Assembly (NCBI GenBank): GCA_028023455.1
Contig: JAQFVV010000184.1
Location: 184,001-248,000, forward strand
Direction of reading: 5' to 3'
Origin: Epiperipatus broadwayi
Lineage: Eukaryota; Onychophora; Udeonychophora; Euonychophora; Peripatidae
Length of the DNA stretch: 64,000 nt
Shown: one piece after another, positions 13,560-26,373 of the stretch
Layout: every line of letters begins with the position of its first letter
Numbering within the stretch: the first letter of the stretch is position 1
Translations under genes and position numbers: made by a program
The notes under the pieces: model-generated
The model's database searches: none
What the model was told of the DNA's origin: nothing
The model's input: only the letters and a program-made list of their open reading frames with translations

Positions 13560-13905
13560 GTCCCATCATCAAATTTTCAATGAAATGGATGGGTGAAGAG
13601 TTGTGGGTTGGAGTAGTTTGAAGCCTGTCTATTAAAGTATGAAGATTGGCTATCTTACTATAAAGCTGAGCACTGATTGTATATATGTGTGAAGATAGTA
13701 ATCTGGACCAACTGACGATTGTTGGTTTAGCATGAAATACGCATATTGGTGATTATTTATCTTTTCAACATGTGTATGATCAAGTGGGTGAGCAATATGA
13801 GATGACATGGAAAGTTGAGGGTCGTGTAAAGTCTGAGTTCGAATCCCTTATATTATATATGTGCAGGTGTGTGTAAGCCGATGCAGTGTATTAATTTACA
13901 TAATA
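13560..13905 (+). mobile_element. Possible tRNA-derived SINE-like repeat
   Basis: A locally GC-richer stretch contains a clear tRNA B-box-like sequence, 'gagttcgaatccc', at about 13,837-13,850. A weak A-box-like 'agtgggtgagca' lies about 50 bp upstream. It does not fold as a normal tRNA by eye, so a SINE or tRNA pseudogene is the likely reading. No second copy was found in the window. Confidence 0.3.
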
Positions 13906-15764
13906 ATTTAATGTGCATTTGAGAATGCAGCAACTCTCACTATCTCTTCATAGAATAAAATCGAAAAATATATAGCATAATTCATTAGATTTAGCAGCTA
14001 TTATGAGGTAAGGGTTTGATAGTTTTCTAGCTAATATTGGATGGTTAGTTGTGTTCACTATCACTTTAGTTATCTGAAAAGTAAATCTGATTAGAAACTT
14101 AAAGCTTTTCAAGGTTTGCACGTTCAAACTCAAGTTTGTGTATGTTGAGATAAACAATAACAGATTGAAATTAAAATACATGAATGAGAAAAAACAGGTA
14201 TTAATGCATGATTAGATGTAATAATAGACTGATAGACTATAGAATTTCAAAATCTAAGGATCATAGCCAGAAAGAATTTCTTATGACCTCTCAAGCAATA
14301 AAGAATTCAATTATTTTTTATTTATTGATATTTAAAAAGTGAAATGAAATATATGTATGGATATGCTTCTGGAAAAGATGATAATAGATGAACAATTGAA
14401 AGACAAATTCAGAAATCTGTAAGAGATAAAAAAAGAGATCCCAAAAGATAAAGGATTTGCTGATGCGATATCGAAAAGAAAAGCTGGATCAAAAAAAATT
14501 TGATTAAGTTGATAGAAATCTTTATCTTGAAATAGATTGAAAATGGCAACAATATATGTCAAACGGTAAAGTGAAGAAAACATTACTCACCAAGAAACTA
14601 TCTATCCAGTGGTGGTTAATTTTAAATTGTACTTTTTTATTATTATCATTAATTTACAGTCTATTTGCAAATATCAAAAATACCCCCCCCCCCTTTTTTT
14701 TTTCATTCAATTTTAAAACTCAGTCAGTGGACATGCCAGTTATATATGCTAATTTTTACAATATGAGGTCCTTTATAAATGTTAATTAAAGCATAAACAT
14801 TAAATTTCATTATCAAGAATAAACTTAAATTAAAGCGTAATATGAAGCTTTATAAAGAATTAATTAGTGGCTTGCATTCTTCATTTCTTGATAATAAAAC
14901 CTGTCAGTATGCTTTGTATATATAAATAGTACTGATTATAACATTATAATAAGTGCATACAATTTTCTAAATAAACCAAAATCTAAAATTCAATAGGTAA
15001 ATAAAATCAGTAAAAAAATACTTGTAAATTTTCTAATAAAATTTACAAATGCAGGTATGTATATAAATAAATATTCAAATTCATTGATCCAATTAGGGTC
15101 TATCTTTTTTTGCAATATTATTTCTCATTCAGATTTAGTATCAGAATTCGGCTTCAGTTATTAGTGCATGATTAATAAGATTCCCTCGCTGAGGTGACTC
15201 ATATTTTTTTTTTTGTTTTGTTTCAATGATTAATTTATCTCAGTTTTATTATAGGTCTCATTTATTAATACATTTCATTATATGCATTATTCACAATAGA
15301 ATCAGTAAATAGTTCATGGGATTTGAACTTTTCTTAGATAAATCAATATTTGAAAAAGTGATTAGCAAACATACTCCGCCTTATGTCTAGTCATTCTCTC
15401 AGATGGGAGGAAGATTAAAGATTTCCAGGATAGATTATAAATATTTTTTTTAATAACTGAAACAATAAATCTCAATGAATTTCTTTTATAGGTTTATAAA
15501 TTTTTATAACATTTTTTTAAAAATAATCACTTAAATGAAATATATTACTATTTTATTTACGTATGCATATTAATTTCTCTGCCAAAAAAAGACGAATTAA
15601 TCGGTAATAAAAATAACACATGATTATCACCACCTTAATTTGTCATTACTGCCATTACCTTAACATAATTTATTTTAACATCTCAGTATTTAGAAATGTA
15701 TTACAAACTTTAATGAGCATTTTTATTTTACAAATAAATAGAAAATAACAATTGGTTGATTGAT

Positions 15765-15850
15765 CTGGAGTTCATAGCAGAGTCACAATCTATGAGTCTC
15801 GAGCCCTACAATCCATCATTCTATCACTGCACTAACTGATGCAGGACATT
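15765..15850 (-). other. tRNA-like sequence
   Basis: Read on the minus strand, 'gttagtgcagtgatagaatg' and then 'gggctcgagactcat' have the spacing and look of tRNA A and B boxes. The acceptor stem is not evident. It is probably a tRNA pseudogene or SINE head, not a functional tRNA. Confidence 0.3.
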
Positions 15851-16410
15851 TTACTATTGAAAATTGAAAATAAGTTTATCTTTGGAATTAGTAAAGCAAG
15901 AAAAATATATATTTTTGTTTACCCTATTTGTATTTTAATTATTAATTTTAGACATTGTGTTATAATTATCTTCTTATCATGGATTTAATTCATTCTAATC
16001 CTAGTCTGAATCTATTTGAAACTTAATGAATTAGTATTTATAAAATAGTATTAGACAATTCACATTCAGCACAAATATTTATCATTCAACGCTTATAATA
16101 TAGTCCATTCATAAAACAACTATGAGAACATTTCTAATTATTAGCTGACATATCTTTAACAATTCTCATTTTGATTAAGTTATAGTTTTCACTTTACTTG
16201 TTTATTAAAAGGAACTACTGAATCAGTTTTAGTATCATTAATTAACCTTAATATTTTCATTGAATCTAAATCTATATAGTCTATTGTCACTAAATAAACC
16301 ATTCTTACAAATAAACTTATATATATTAATTCTAATATTCTTACAGATAAATGATGAATTCTAGTATTTTTTCTGGAGGACGGTGTAATAAAAATATAAT
16401 AGCTATATAG

Positions 16411-16447
16411 CTGATATTTCAATACAATAACAATTATTTTCTTCAGA
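16411..16447 (-). ncRNA. Hammerhead ribozyme core, left arm of PLE family 3
   Basis: On the minus strand: CTGAAGA (16,446-16,440), an extra A, stem II AATA...TATT, GAAA (16,420-16,417), then TATC. This fits the CUGANGA...GAAA catalytic core with the very short stem III typical of PLE hammerheads. Stem I is weak by eye. Activity is not shown. Confidence 0.55.
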
Positions 16448-16697
16448 TCTTTTTTTCTCTCAAATCTTATAGAATGTGTGTGGTGAGATTTTACTTTGTT
16501 ATTTTTTCCTTTGTTACTTTCTCCTCATTCTCAAATTTTATTGCTTGAGAAGTTTTAAAAAATATTTTTATCCTCCAATAGTTTTTTCCAAATATTGTTA
16601 ATTTTATTTAATTCATGCTTTTCATTTATGCTTCTAGGCCTTTTAAAAATTTCTATAGCTTCTCTTAGCAGTCACTTGTCATATTATTCAATTTTTT

Positions 16698-16910
16698 TCA
16701 GAATATGTGTTTATTAAAATTGATGTCATGATTAGTTAATTTAATGTGTGAATAAATGGCTGATGAATTAAATTTTTCTCTATCAGCCAAAATGTGTTCT
16801 TCCTTTCTTATGTTTATTCTATGATTGGTCTGTCCAATGTATGAAAGTAAACAAATTCCACATAAAATATCATATAGCTCATGACACTCCAAAAGAATTT
16901 TATCTTTAGG
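16698..16910 (-). pseudogene. PLE GIY-YIG endonuclease fragment
   Basis: An open stretch of about 64 codons reads LYDILCG.C...YIGQTNHRINIR, then KEEH and later IYSHIKLTNHDINF. This is the PLE version of the GIY-YIG nuclease: a tyrosine block followed by Cys-x-x-Cys, the YIG motif, an arginine in the helix, and the downstream H...TNH.I.F motif. The IYSHIKLTNH...F part corresponds to the family's conserved C-terminal 'H...tgH.i.f' segment. The reverse transcriptase is missing. It is truncated and bounded by stops, so it is not functional. Confidence 0.7.
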
Positions 16911-17240
16911 GCATGAAAATATGTCACTAATTTTTTTTAATGTAGTATAAATTGTGTGGATATTATTTTCTTTAAAATATTACCAATTTTACCAGTTACT
17001 CTCTTAATTTTTGATGTAGCAACATTTTTTTTCTTATTATATAATTATTAATAGCTTATAGATAAATGAAAAGTGTGAATTAAAGAAAATTAACAATATT
17101 TGGAAAAAGCTATTGGAGGATAAAATATTTTTTTAAAACTCCTCAACCAATAGAATATGAGAATGAGGAGAAAATATCAAAGAAAAAAATAACAATTTTA
17201 AATCTCATCACACACATTCTTATGATTTGAGAAAAAAGAA

Positions 17241-17280
17241 GCTCTGATGAAAGTATTTGTTATTCTACTGAAACATCAAT
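17241..17280 (+). ncRNA. Hammerhead ribozyme core, right arm of PLE family 3
   Basis: CTGATGA at 17,244-17,250, an extra A, stem II AGTA...TACT, then GAAAC at 17,270-17,274 and ATC, with the predicted cleavage nucleotide C at 17,277. The match to the CUGANGA and GAAA core is exact. Stem III is reduced to about one pair, as in other PLE hammerheads, which are thought to act as dimers. Against the left-arm copy, one stem II pair differs as G-C versus A-U, so pairing is kept. Confidence 0.65.
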
Positions 17281-17344
17281 ATTTAGCTATTATATTTTTC
17301 TTATATGGAAGCTCCTGGAAATAATACTATGGATTCATATTATG

Positions 17345-20300
17345 ACCTACACTCCCAACACCGCTCATATACATTACATGAGTGAAATGCCCAGGCGCCA
17401 GTTCTATTAATGAATAGAACAATATGACAAAGTATATGATACAAAATTATTACTGAGACTCTTTAATTAAGTCTATGTTCAGCTCAACTCAGTGGGAGGC
17501 TATAGGAAGTTCATAAGACATATAATTATAAGTGAATGAAAGAAGAAATATTACAAAACATTAAATATAATGTATATCCTTTTTATTAATTAATTGCATG
17601 ATAAAGAATCATAATGTCTATATGGTACAGTCTATTAAAAAATACTTTAAACTTAATTTCTTTCCTCATCCAAGTATAACATATATCAGCTTGATATAAT
17701 TATATTCTTAAACAATTCTATGACTTGGCATATCATAATCTAAACATCTACTTTAATGCCAATCAAGAAATAAACAATAAGATCTCAGGGAATTTTAACA
17801 AACACAGTTGAATTAAATAAACTACATTGGCCCATAAGTTATAATTCTAAAATATGATAAAAGGTAATGAAACAAATTGACTAAATATTTTACTGTGTTT
17901 CAGTAATAAGATAATGACAGACATAGGGTATTTTAATCTCATATCATCATCTAACAAATATACTAACTTGGCAACCTTACTAATGCGTTTATCAAGTGGC
18001 AAATGTTCTTTTATAATGTTTGGATTAAGAAAAACAATATTGTCAGACACTAGCAAATTTAATATTATAACTCTAAAATAATATATCTATTTTGTAATAG
18101 ATTTATGAAATGTGGAGATCTGGAAATGGAAAACACGAATGTACACAAGAATAACTCAAGACACAGTTTTTAAGATTTTAAATAACTAAAACAAATCATT
18201 TACAATAAAATAAACTTGGTTTTACATGATATTTACAAATGGACTATTTGTCTTACAGATTTTTAAATTATTAAATAGACTTTGAGCATCAGTTTGGGAT
18301 TATCCCTACTATCAAAGCAAATTAATAACAAAACTTAAATATCCTGACTTCGAACACATGCTTTGCCCACATGTTTCATCTACATGACAATAAATAAATA
18401 ACATGTTATATTATTAGCACAAAAAATACTTTTGAGAGGATATTACTCTTGATTAACAAAATAAATCAAATTAATTATATTTGGCTCTCAACAAAGCAAA
18501 GTTTCTCTAATTGACTAAATAATCACTTTCAATTACGTACACCTTTCATGCATAGCAACAAAATCATGTTTACTCTGATGATTTGATGATTTATAACCTT
18601 TATTTAAATAAATACACTGTATTTTAAAATATTTATTTCCCGTTTTAATCTCAATACTTTATACTTCTGTTTAAATGAATGTAATGTATTTCAAAAGCAT
18701 TTATTTCTCATTTTAATTTCAATAATTCTATATTTTATATACGCGATATTATTTATATTATGTGTGTGTGTGCATGTTCAAGCAGCAACAATATAAAATA
18801 ATCTTTTCTATAAACTCTCCATTCATTAAGAAAATATCATACAATTATTTTATTTCGGACAACGTTGTAATTCATCAATAAAATAAGACACTAATATTAC
18901 ATCAAGAATTAATCTAACAATTTATCTGGCCACCTATTAATTAACACATAGCTATATTTTCATGATTATACATACTATATATTATAAGGGAAATCTACAC
19001 GAGGAGCAGATAAACTCTTACTGAACACTTCCACAATAATTTATCTGATTCTAAACACATTGTTGGTGGAGAACATTTCCTCATCACCAAGAATCCAAGA
19101 AAAAACGTCACATAACTTCCTAAGCATCATTTAATCATACTTCAACAATAACTCATCTACTTCTAAATACATTATTGGTAGAGACTTATTCCTCATCACC
19201 AGGGCCCTAAGAAAATGTCACTTCAAAAAAAATATCATTTAATCATACGCATATAATATAAACTAGGCTCTACTCATGAAAAATTATTAACATATACTAA
19301 ATAAGCAAGATCTTTTATCCCTACATACATTATAACACAATCAGATTTCTTTCATTCTCACAGCTTTTCTAAATATCGAACATTATAAATACATGCTGGC
19401 AGATAAATACATACAGGTAACATACCAATCCATTCAACTCAGTAGAATACGACAGCATCCGAAATTTATGCATAAAATATTCACAAACTGAACTTTATCA
19501 AACAAATGTCATAATTGTGCAAAACAAACACACACCCGTGACCAAATATATATATAAAATTAACTCTAAATTACACACTATGCAGGCAACATGGTAATTA
19601 AATATTGCATTAAGGTATAACTTTTAATTCAGAATAAACTTTAGGTTACTTTTAAAATTTAATATTTATAATTATTACGAATGAACTTTCTTTCATATCT
19701 TGCAAACTATTTCTATTATACGTTCATTGATTAAAAAAAAAAAGTCTCACTTATAAACCTCTCTAATAATATATTTAAAAAAATATTTCTTTCTTTTGCC
19801 TTCATAAAAGAACAATAAGACCTATTTGAACACAATCAATTTTTACCAGCGTATTCCTCATTTGGATACGCTTCGGAGACAGTCTTGAAGGTCAAAATAA
19901 CCCAAATTATAAATAAACATAATAATAAATAAGCCTATCTACCTATCATATACATTAATTATGACAAGCAATAAAAAAAATAAAGAAACAAAGGTTATTA
20001 GTTTGTAACTTAAAATAAAAGTTTACTTGCAAAGCTCTGTTCCAGGTTTATGAAACAATATGGGACACATTCCAAACTGAATTTAAATTAAAATAAACTG
20101 CTGTAGGATAACCAAACAAATATAATCATGCTTAAATAGGACTCAGCATCTTCAATGTTCATAACAAAGTTATTTGAGTTACTATATCATACATAAGCAA
20201 TCAATTTATCTTCTATTATGACGAAAATATAATAAATTCTTAGCTACTGTTGGACAGGAATTATCTCACTTATTCCGTTGTAGTTCTAAATTAAGTACAT

Positions 20301-21955
20301 AATTATTTTTAGTAGTTTCTTGAATAGCATTTAACACTTTATAATTTATTATATTTTGGTTTATTCTTAAATATTGTCAATTAAGATACCATGTTTCCTT
20401 AGTAATTCTTCAATTAATAATACTTTGTTTTATTTTCCTATCTTTATCGAAGATAACAAAAATTACCCGCATTTCTATCCTTCCATTCAATTTAAGCAAA
20501 TACTTAATTTGAAGTAGCTCATATTTTATTTCCTTCATTTAAAATATGTATTATTTCCAGAAATACCAGACAAACAAATACTGTCATCTCTTTATGATGA
20601 ATTTAAACATCGCATGATTTATCAAAATATGCATATCCTTAATTTTATGTTTAATCCTCACAAAAACATAACAAGGAAAATAGTGAAGAATTAAAATATA
20701 TTCTGTAAAATAGTTCTGCATGTGTTTTCCAGATATATTAAAAACACACATTGGTTAATGATACAACAATAATATTCATGCAATTTATTCTTATTTAAAA
20801 TGACAATTAAGTGAAATAATGTAGACTGGACGTTTTAACATACATTTTTAAAAGAAAGCAATAGTTATGAAGAGGTTAATTCAAAATGTTTAAATTAAGG
20901 AGAGTAAAGTAAACTGGCACACCTTTTTTAGAATTTTACAATTGCATTCTAATTAACTTTTCCCATAATAAATTTCTTAAGATCCTTTCGAAATTTTACT
21001 CCAAAGTCCTTTTTAAAATCAATTTGACTTCAGCAACTAGTTTTAATTTCACAATAATGAGCCACTGTTTACTGGCTACAATTACATTACATAATAAGCA
21101 AATTTTTACTGGAGATCTTTGTTAAAAAGCTCTCTTTAGCAAAGTTCATTTCCCTTCACAAGGTTACTCCCACGCTTCTCTTCTATCTTAGCTAATTACA
21201 TATTCAAAAAAAAAAATCTTTTCTAAAAAAAATCACTTTGATTTTTAGAACTAAATGAAGACAAAAAAAAAATAATAATAATAAAATAAATCACTTTTAC
21301 AAACTTGAAAGAAAAATGAATATTAATTAACTGTTAACAAAAATGGTTAATAATTTATTTAATTTATAAAATAATTCATTGATTCAACTATCTATTAATC
21401 ATTGGAAAGAAATATATATTTGTTAAATTATTTAAGATAATTACTGTAATTTAAATGTTTTTATTGTGAATATACTATTGTTTGCTGTTATTAAAAGATG
21501 AAAATGAAATGAAACATAATACAAACATATATGCATGCACATGTACTGCAACCTAAATATTAAACTATCTTAACTAAATATAATTGAAATGGCTATTAAT
21601 TGTTGACAAAAGGATAAGTATTAATGAATAAAGGATTATGAAACCATTCAACTAATACTACACTAACTTAAAATAACTTTGCATCTTTCTGAGAAAATGT
21701 ATCAATTCCATTAATAAACAACTCCTCTTCCTTACATTAAATACCTCATTAACCACAATAATAATAATGAATACATATCAAGTGGTCAATAAATTGCATA
21801 AGCAACCCATATCTAAGCTTTAAACAATCTCCAGCAAAAATTTTTTTTAAAATTCTAAGCCTATTTCATTTTTTTTAAATATAATATAACTATTCAGTAC
21901 AGATACAAAGTATCTTAAACCCTTGTGCCCGTTCATATGGTCACAATATATATAT
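17345..21955. other. AT-rich stretch with no gene; two small tandem duplications
   Basis: No exon or element was recognised. At 18,600-18,730 a roughly 70-bp unit ('atttatttcccgttttaat' / 'atttatttctcattttaat') is duplicated. At 19,019-19,250 a roughly 115-bp unit with 'ttcctcatcacca' and 'catttaatcatac' is duplicated. Two non-AT islets stand out: 17,330-17,510 and 19,850-19,905. The second holds a 9-10-bp hairpin, 'agcgtattcc'/'ggatacgct'. Confidence 0.55.
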
Positions 21956-24132
21956 TGTAACGACCGGAGAAAGGGACTTAACGTAAATCTGCACTACAGG
22001 GCGCCATCTAGGCATTTGAACCTAGAAAAATTTATAGAGTAGGCAAATACGTAAAAAAAAAAAAAAAAATTTTTTTTTTTTATATTTTGGTTCCGGTCGC
22101 TAGCCCATGTCACTAGCTCAGTGGAATAGCAGAGATTTAATAATATAATCTAAGAGTATATATAAAAAAGAATAAAATAAGCCACTGCCAGTAATTAACA
22201 TACAATTATTTATTTATGCACATATATATAAGATTTAAAATTATTTTAGTATTAGTTTTACATTTTAACATTTAACATTATTTTTAACTTTGATTTTTTG
22301 ACTTTAATTTACATTTAATTACTATTATATTCTAATTTTACATTTTAATTAAGTTCGCACAGATGGGATTATAAAAGCTTGTTTTAAGATGTTGCTATAG
22401 ATCGGTTACATAGATTACACGGTTAAAAACATTTCAAAAGAAACATAAACGATCAAAATACAAAATTATTGACTACTGACAATTGCGGAGGGAAATTTAT
22501 ATGTAACCCAATAGTATTCACCATAAGATACTTGCATTGTCACCAATAACTTAAAAGACATCCGAATAAATACATTTTAGATACTCACCGTAAGGTATCA
22601 TTATTTATCGAATGTCTATATATTTTGATCAAATATGAAAACCCAAACATACTTAACCGATAACCAATCCATGCAAGCATCTATAAACAACTTAAATTTA
22701 ATGCATTTTTATTTAGGGTCAAGTATGAATAGACCACATAGATTTGCTTTTGAAAATAAACATTCTATCCCTATTTAACCTTAGGTTAAAATTCGTAGTC
22801 AAACCGGCATCAATTCATCTGATATATCGATGTATTCAATGTAATAAAATACGGCAGCACAAAAAGATTAAGAAAAGACATTGACTCTCAATCAGATAGG
22901 AATATTACATCTATCTAACGAGAAGAACAATAAAAAAAAAACTCCATAGAAAGGAACTGCGTTCTCCGTCTTATAATTCCTTCCATAGGCAAACGGAAGT
23001 GTGCGGCGTATGAAGCGATTCTGCCCGTAGCGAATCAATATTACATCTACTAATCACACCAATATATCCAATCCATTGACCCAATCTAACAACGACACAA
23101 ATAACCTAAGATTACCCTTCCCTAATATAACTTTACAAATCTATACAGCCATTCACGCCCGACTTAAGTTTAACATTGATATATTTTAATTTATCGGAAA
23201 ACAGAAATCATAAATAAACTTAAAGAACAAAATTAAATAAATGGAAATGATTTTACACAAATAAATAAAAAATACATCAAATAACATTTTAACTACTTTA
23301 GTCAGATAGGAAACTAATGCAATTATTTTAAATACGAAAAGTTTTTAATTTAATGTTCATTAATTGTAAAGTTCTTACGGTTTTAAACAGTTCATCTTTA
23401 TCAGTCGTTTGTAAGTTTGAACAGGAATTCCCACGCCATCCTCAAAAGATTGGTATCCATTTAGCCGTTGTTTTATTTATTCATTCGGAGGTTTTTTAGT
23501 TCAATTGGTCCTCAATGGAGGAAACGATAGTTCATTTCTCTTTTCTTTAACAGCTGAAAGAATTGACCGTGCGTCTGTCAATTCCTTCACCTCAACTCCG
23601 TACTAATACATATAGTCACATCGTAATAATCAATAATTCACTAATTAATAATTTCCAAATTTGTCCTTTTTATATTAATGTGAAGGATTAAATTTACATT
23701 ACGTCATCGATGCGATGATCCTTTTCGTTGAGGTCCGATTTTCCAATGGATTTATTTCATTTGCTAAAAGTTTCTATTGTTTTCCTATCTAACCGATGTT
23801 TTTACATTTAAATGCCCAAGGCTGGTTTACATTTGACTAATTAAATTTATCATTTCCATTTCTGATTAATTAACCTGTTTTCCAAATCAAATATATATTT
23901 TTACCACTAAATCTTTTTAAGTTTTTGTTTTTTAAAATACCTTTTCTATTTTTAATACAGTTTTATTTTAATAATTTTTTTAATCTGTGCGATTTAATAT
24001 ATATGAGTTTAAGATGATATTTAGTTTCAATTTTTAATTCTTAAAGAAACTTTTTAAAAGCGAACTTTTTAATTTACTTTCATGTTTAATAAATATATAA
24101 AAAAAAACAATGTAACGAACTCTGCCCTATTT
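21956..24132 (-). repeat. Left LTR (3' LTR in element orientation)
   Basis: Matches the right copy and the solo LTR at 2,054. From about 22,835 to 24,120 it is nearly identical to 30,896-32,180. Upstream of that, 21,956-22,835 is clearly more diverged and has about 270 extra bp (about 22,404-22,700). The inner end is blurred: after 'aatgtaacgaac' the last ~20 bp differ from the right copy. Confidence 0.75.
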
Positions 24133-24831
24133 GCCTATTTTCCAGATCTACCCACTTATGAGCAACAATTCCAATGATACTGATCTAATTTATTCCTACC
24201 CCACCGGCATCACAAAGTCATGACACAAAAAGACTCTTATTCGAACTTGGTTCATGTCTAGGATATTATAATTAGCGATTTTCAATCATCTAGTAAGTGA
24301 AACCTTGTTATATTACATCAAAATTATTTCTATTCAATGAATGAAACAATGACTTAGATATTTAGAAAGATATAAAATTTATTAAATCAACTTGGAGTAT
24401 ATATGATTGCACACGTTATTGGTGTTACAATGTCAATAAAATGGGTGTTTATCTCCCTTGGACAACATTAACCTCCCTTACAATACTATACAATGAACAT
24501 ATTTAATCATCAATAACAAATCATTCATGGCTTTATTCTATTGCGGCTATTTATATGTCAATAATTTATCGATTGACTGGGATACATAAGATTTTTAATA
24601 ATAGCGCTAGACTACAGTACCCGAAGTTATTTGAATCCACCAGTAATAAGAACAGCAGCATTCAGACCAATACGTAAGTTTATTCAGTTGGACGATAAGG
24701 GTAATTTTATTTAATTAATATTTGCATTTTGCTATATAAGAACGTGTGTGGGAAGCTAATTTGGGAAATAATAATAATGGCAGAAGTGTCGTATCTGAAA
24801 GTGCGAATGAAATATATATAAAAAGTGGTAA

Positions 24832-26373
24832 TCCATTTAGTATAATCATAACAGTACGGTTTAGGAGAATTAATAGGCTTTTAACAAAAACGAAATATGG
24901 GATAGCGGTACGTGTATGAGGGCAATGGAACAATCTATTCTAAGATCTAAGAAGATGCTTCAATTCACCGTTAATGAAATGCGACTCTCTGCAAACGTCG
25001 GCAGGGTCAGGTCATAAACAACTAAGAATGCGCTTTATTGAATTGCCATAGGCTGGACTTTTGCCAGAGCGAACCCTATGCAACAATATCTCGCGCTGAA
25101 GAAATCCAAAGAGGTTTGCCAAACCTTGTCCTTGGGATTAGAAGTAAAAGTGAACGAAGCACAAAGATATATATATCACGAAAGGCCGGTATACACGTAA
25201 CGCTTGCATTAATATAAATATATAGATATTTAGCTAAGGAATAAATAATTATCGCCTATCTTTATTAATAAAAACCCCTCGTACCGGTATGATTTGATTA
25301 CTATGTGGATGTAGAAGAATTACAGTTAATGCTAATATAATATAGCTCATAGAACTAAATGATCCCCCCCTTATGTATTATTTTAAACTACACGTAAACT
25401 TTCCACAACGTATAAATATAAATCTTTGGTTTTGAATGCTTGAATAAATAAATACTTTTCATATTATTAAATAGATATATAGTCGGTGGTGGCCATTGGT
25501 TTCAATAAAGTAATATTAATTTTATTCATATAAATCTATTTGCAGATTTTAGAAGTTAGCGCTATTATTTAATTAACCAAATAAACATATTTCTAAGAAA
25601 ATAGATTTTTACTTAGTTTTAGAAAATAACACTGTATAATAATTATCAAATTCTGATTTTATTTCCCCAGACTGGCAGGCACCCGCTATACTAGGAATAA
25701 CAAATTTGTTTTTAGAAACTACTAGGTTAATTACCCTCTGAAAAGTAAGGAGGGTTTTCTTTTATTAAAAGAGATAGCGTAAGCATTTGCGATTCTGGGG
25801 GAAAATTATCAACATATAATTTAGTATCTGAAAGTATAAAACATAATAATGAGAATAAAATATTGCCGCATAGACGTGACATTAAGGACTAATAATTATT
25901 CAGGAGAGGTTTAATGTAGGAGAGATTACAGCTAAGTTATATAGAGAGAAAACCAGGTACAATTAACAAAAAGGTAAGAACTTTACAAATTAATTCATAA
26001 CTAATATTAAATTTTACAAATGAAAGATTTACAAAATGTTTAAAGAAATAGATAGGTGAAAGTTAAAATTATTCATGGTAACTTTAAGAGTCTAGCAGCA
26101 TTTGAAATGATTACCTCTGTAAAACATGGCGGTTCTTTTGATGATTTCAATTCCCGTGGAGACTAGATCTAGTTTATCAAACATAGTTATTCAGGCAGGT
26201 AGTAATTTTATGATTTAACAAACAGGCATATCAGTATAGTCTATGAGTATCGGGATCCATGGGCACAGATTGCAGGGAAGGCCATCTCGAATGGCGAGAA
26301 AGGCGATTTAGATTTACTCAGTACACATTGAAATTAACGAACGCAAATTTTCTTGGTGACTGCTCTCCTTGAC
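24832..26373 (-). repeat. Duplicated 1.54-kb leader, distal copy
   Basis: Near-identical direct repeat of 28,727-30,269 with only scattered substitutions. On the minus strand it ends at the gag start-codon sequence ('aaatgga') and then diverges, so this copy leads into no gag. Its edges are not TG...CA, so it is better read as a duplicated internal segment than as a second LTR pair. Confidence 0.75.

Larger units (their letters stand above)
16345..17340. mobile_element. Penelope-like element relic (family 3), head-to-head
   Basis: Two inverted arms, about 16,345-16,640 and 17,045-17,340, share 'aaatattgttaatttt', 'tatcctccaatag' and a 'tgtgtgtggtgagatt' block as reverse complements. The left arm continues inward into a minus-strand GIY-YIG coding fragment; the right arm holds only the 3' non-coding part. 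The 3' ends therefore point outward and the truncated 5' ends meet in the middle. Each arm has a hammerhead-ribozyme core near its outer end, as known for PLE terminal sequences. No target duplication could be defined. Confidence 0.75.

Noticed and set aside
14332-14583. Possible extra RTE C-terminal fragment ('gatgataatagatgaacaat' resembles the family text)
   Set aside because: Only one short block matches and the flanks do not continue the LINE, so it may be chance in AT-rich DNA.
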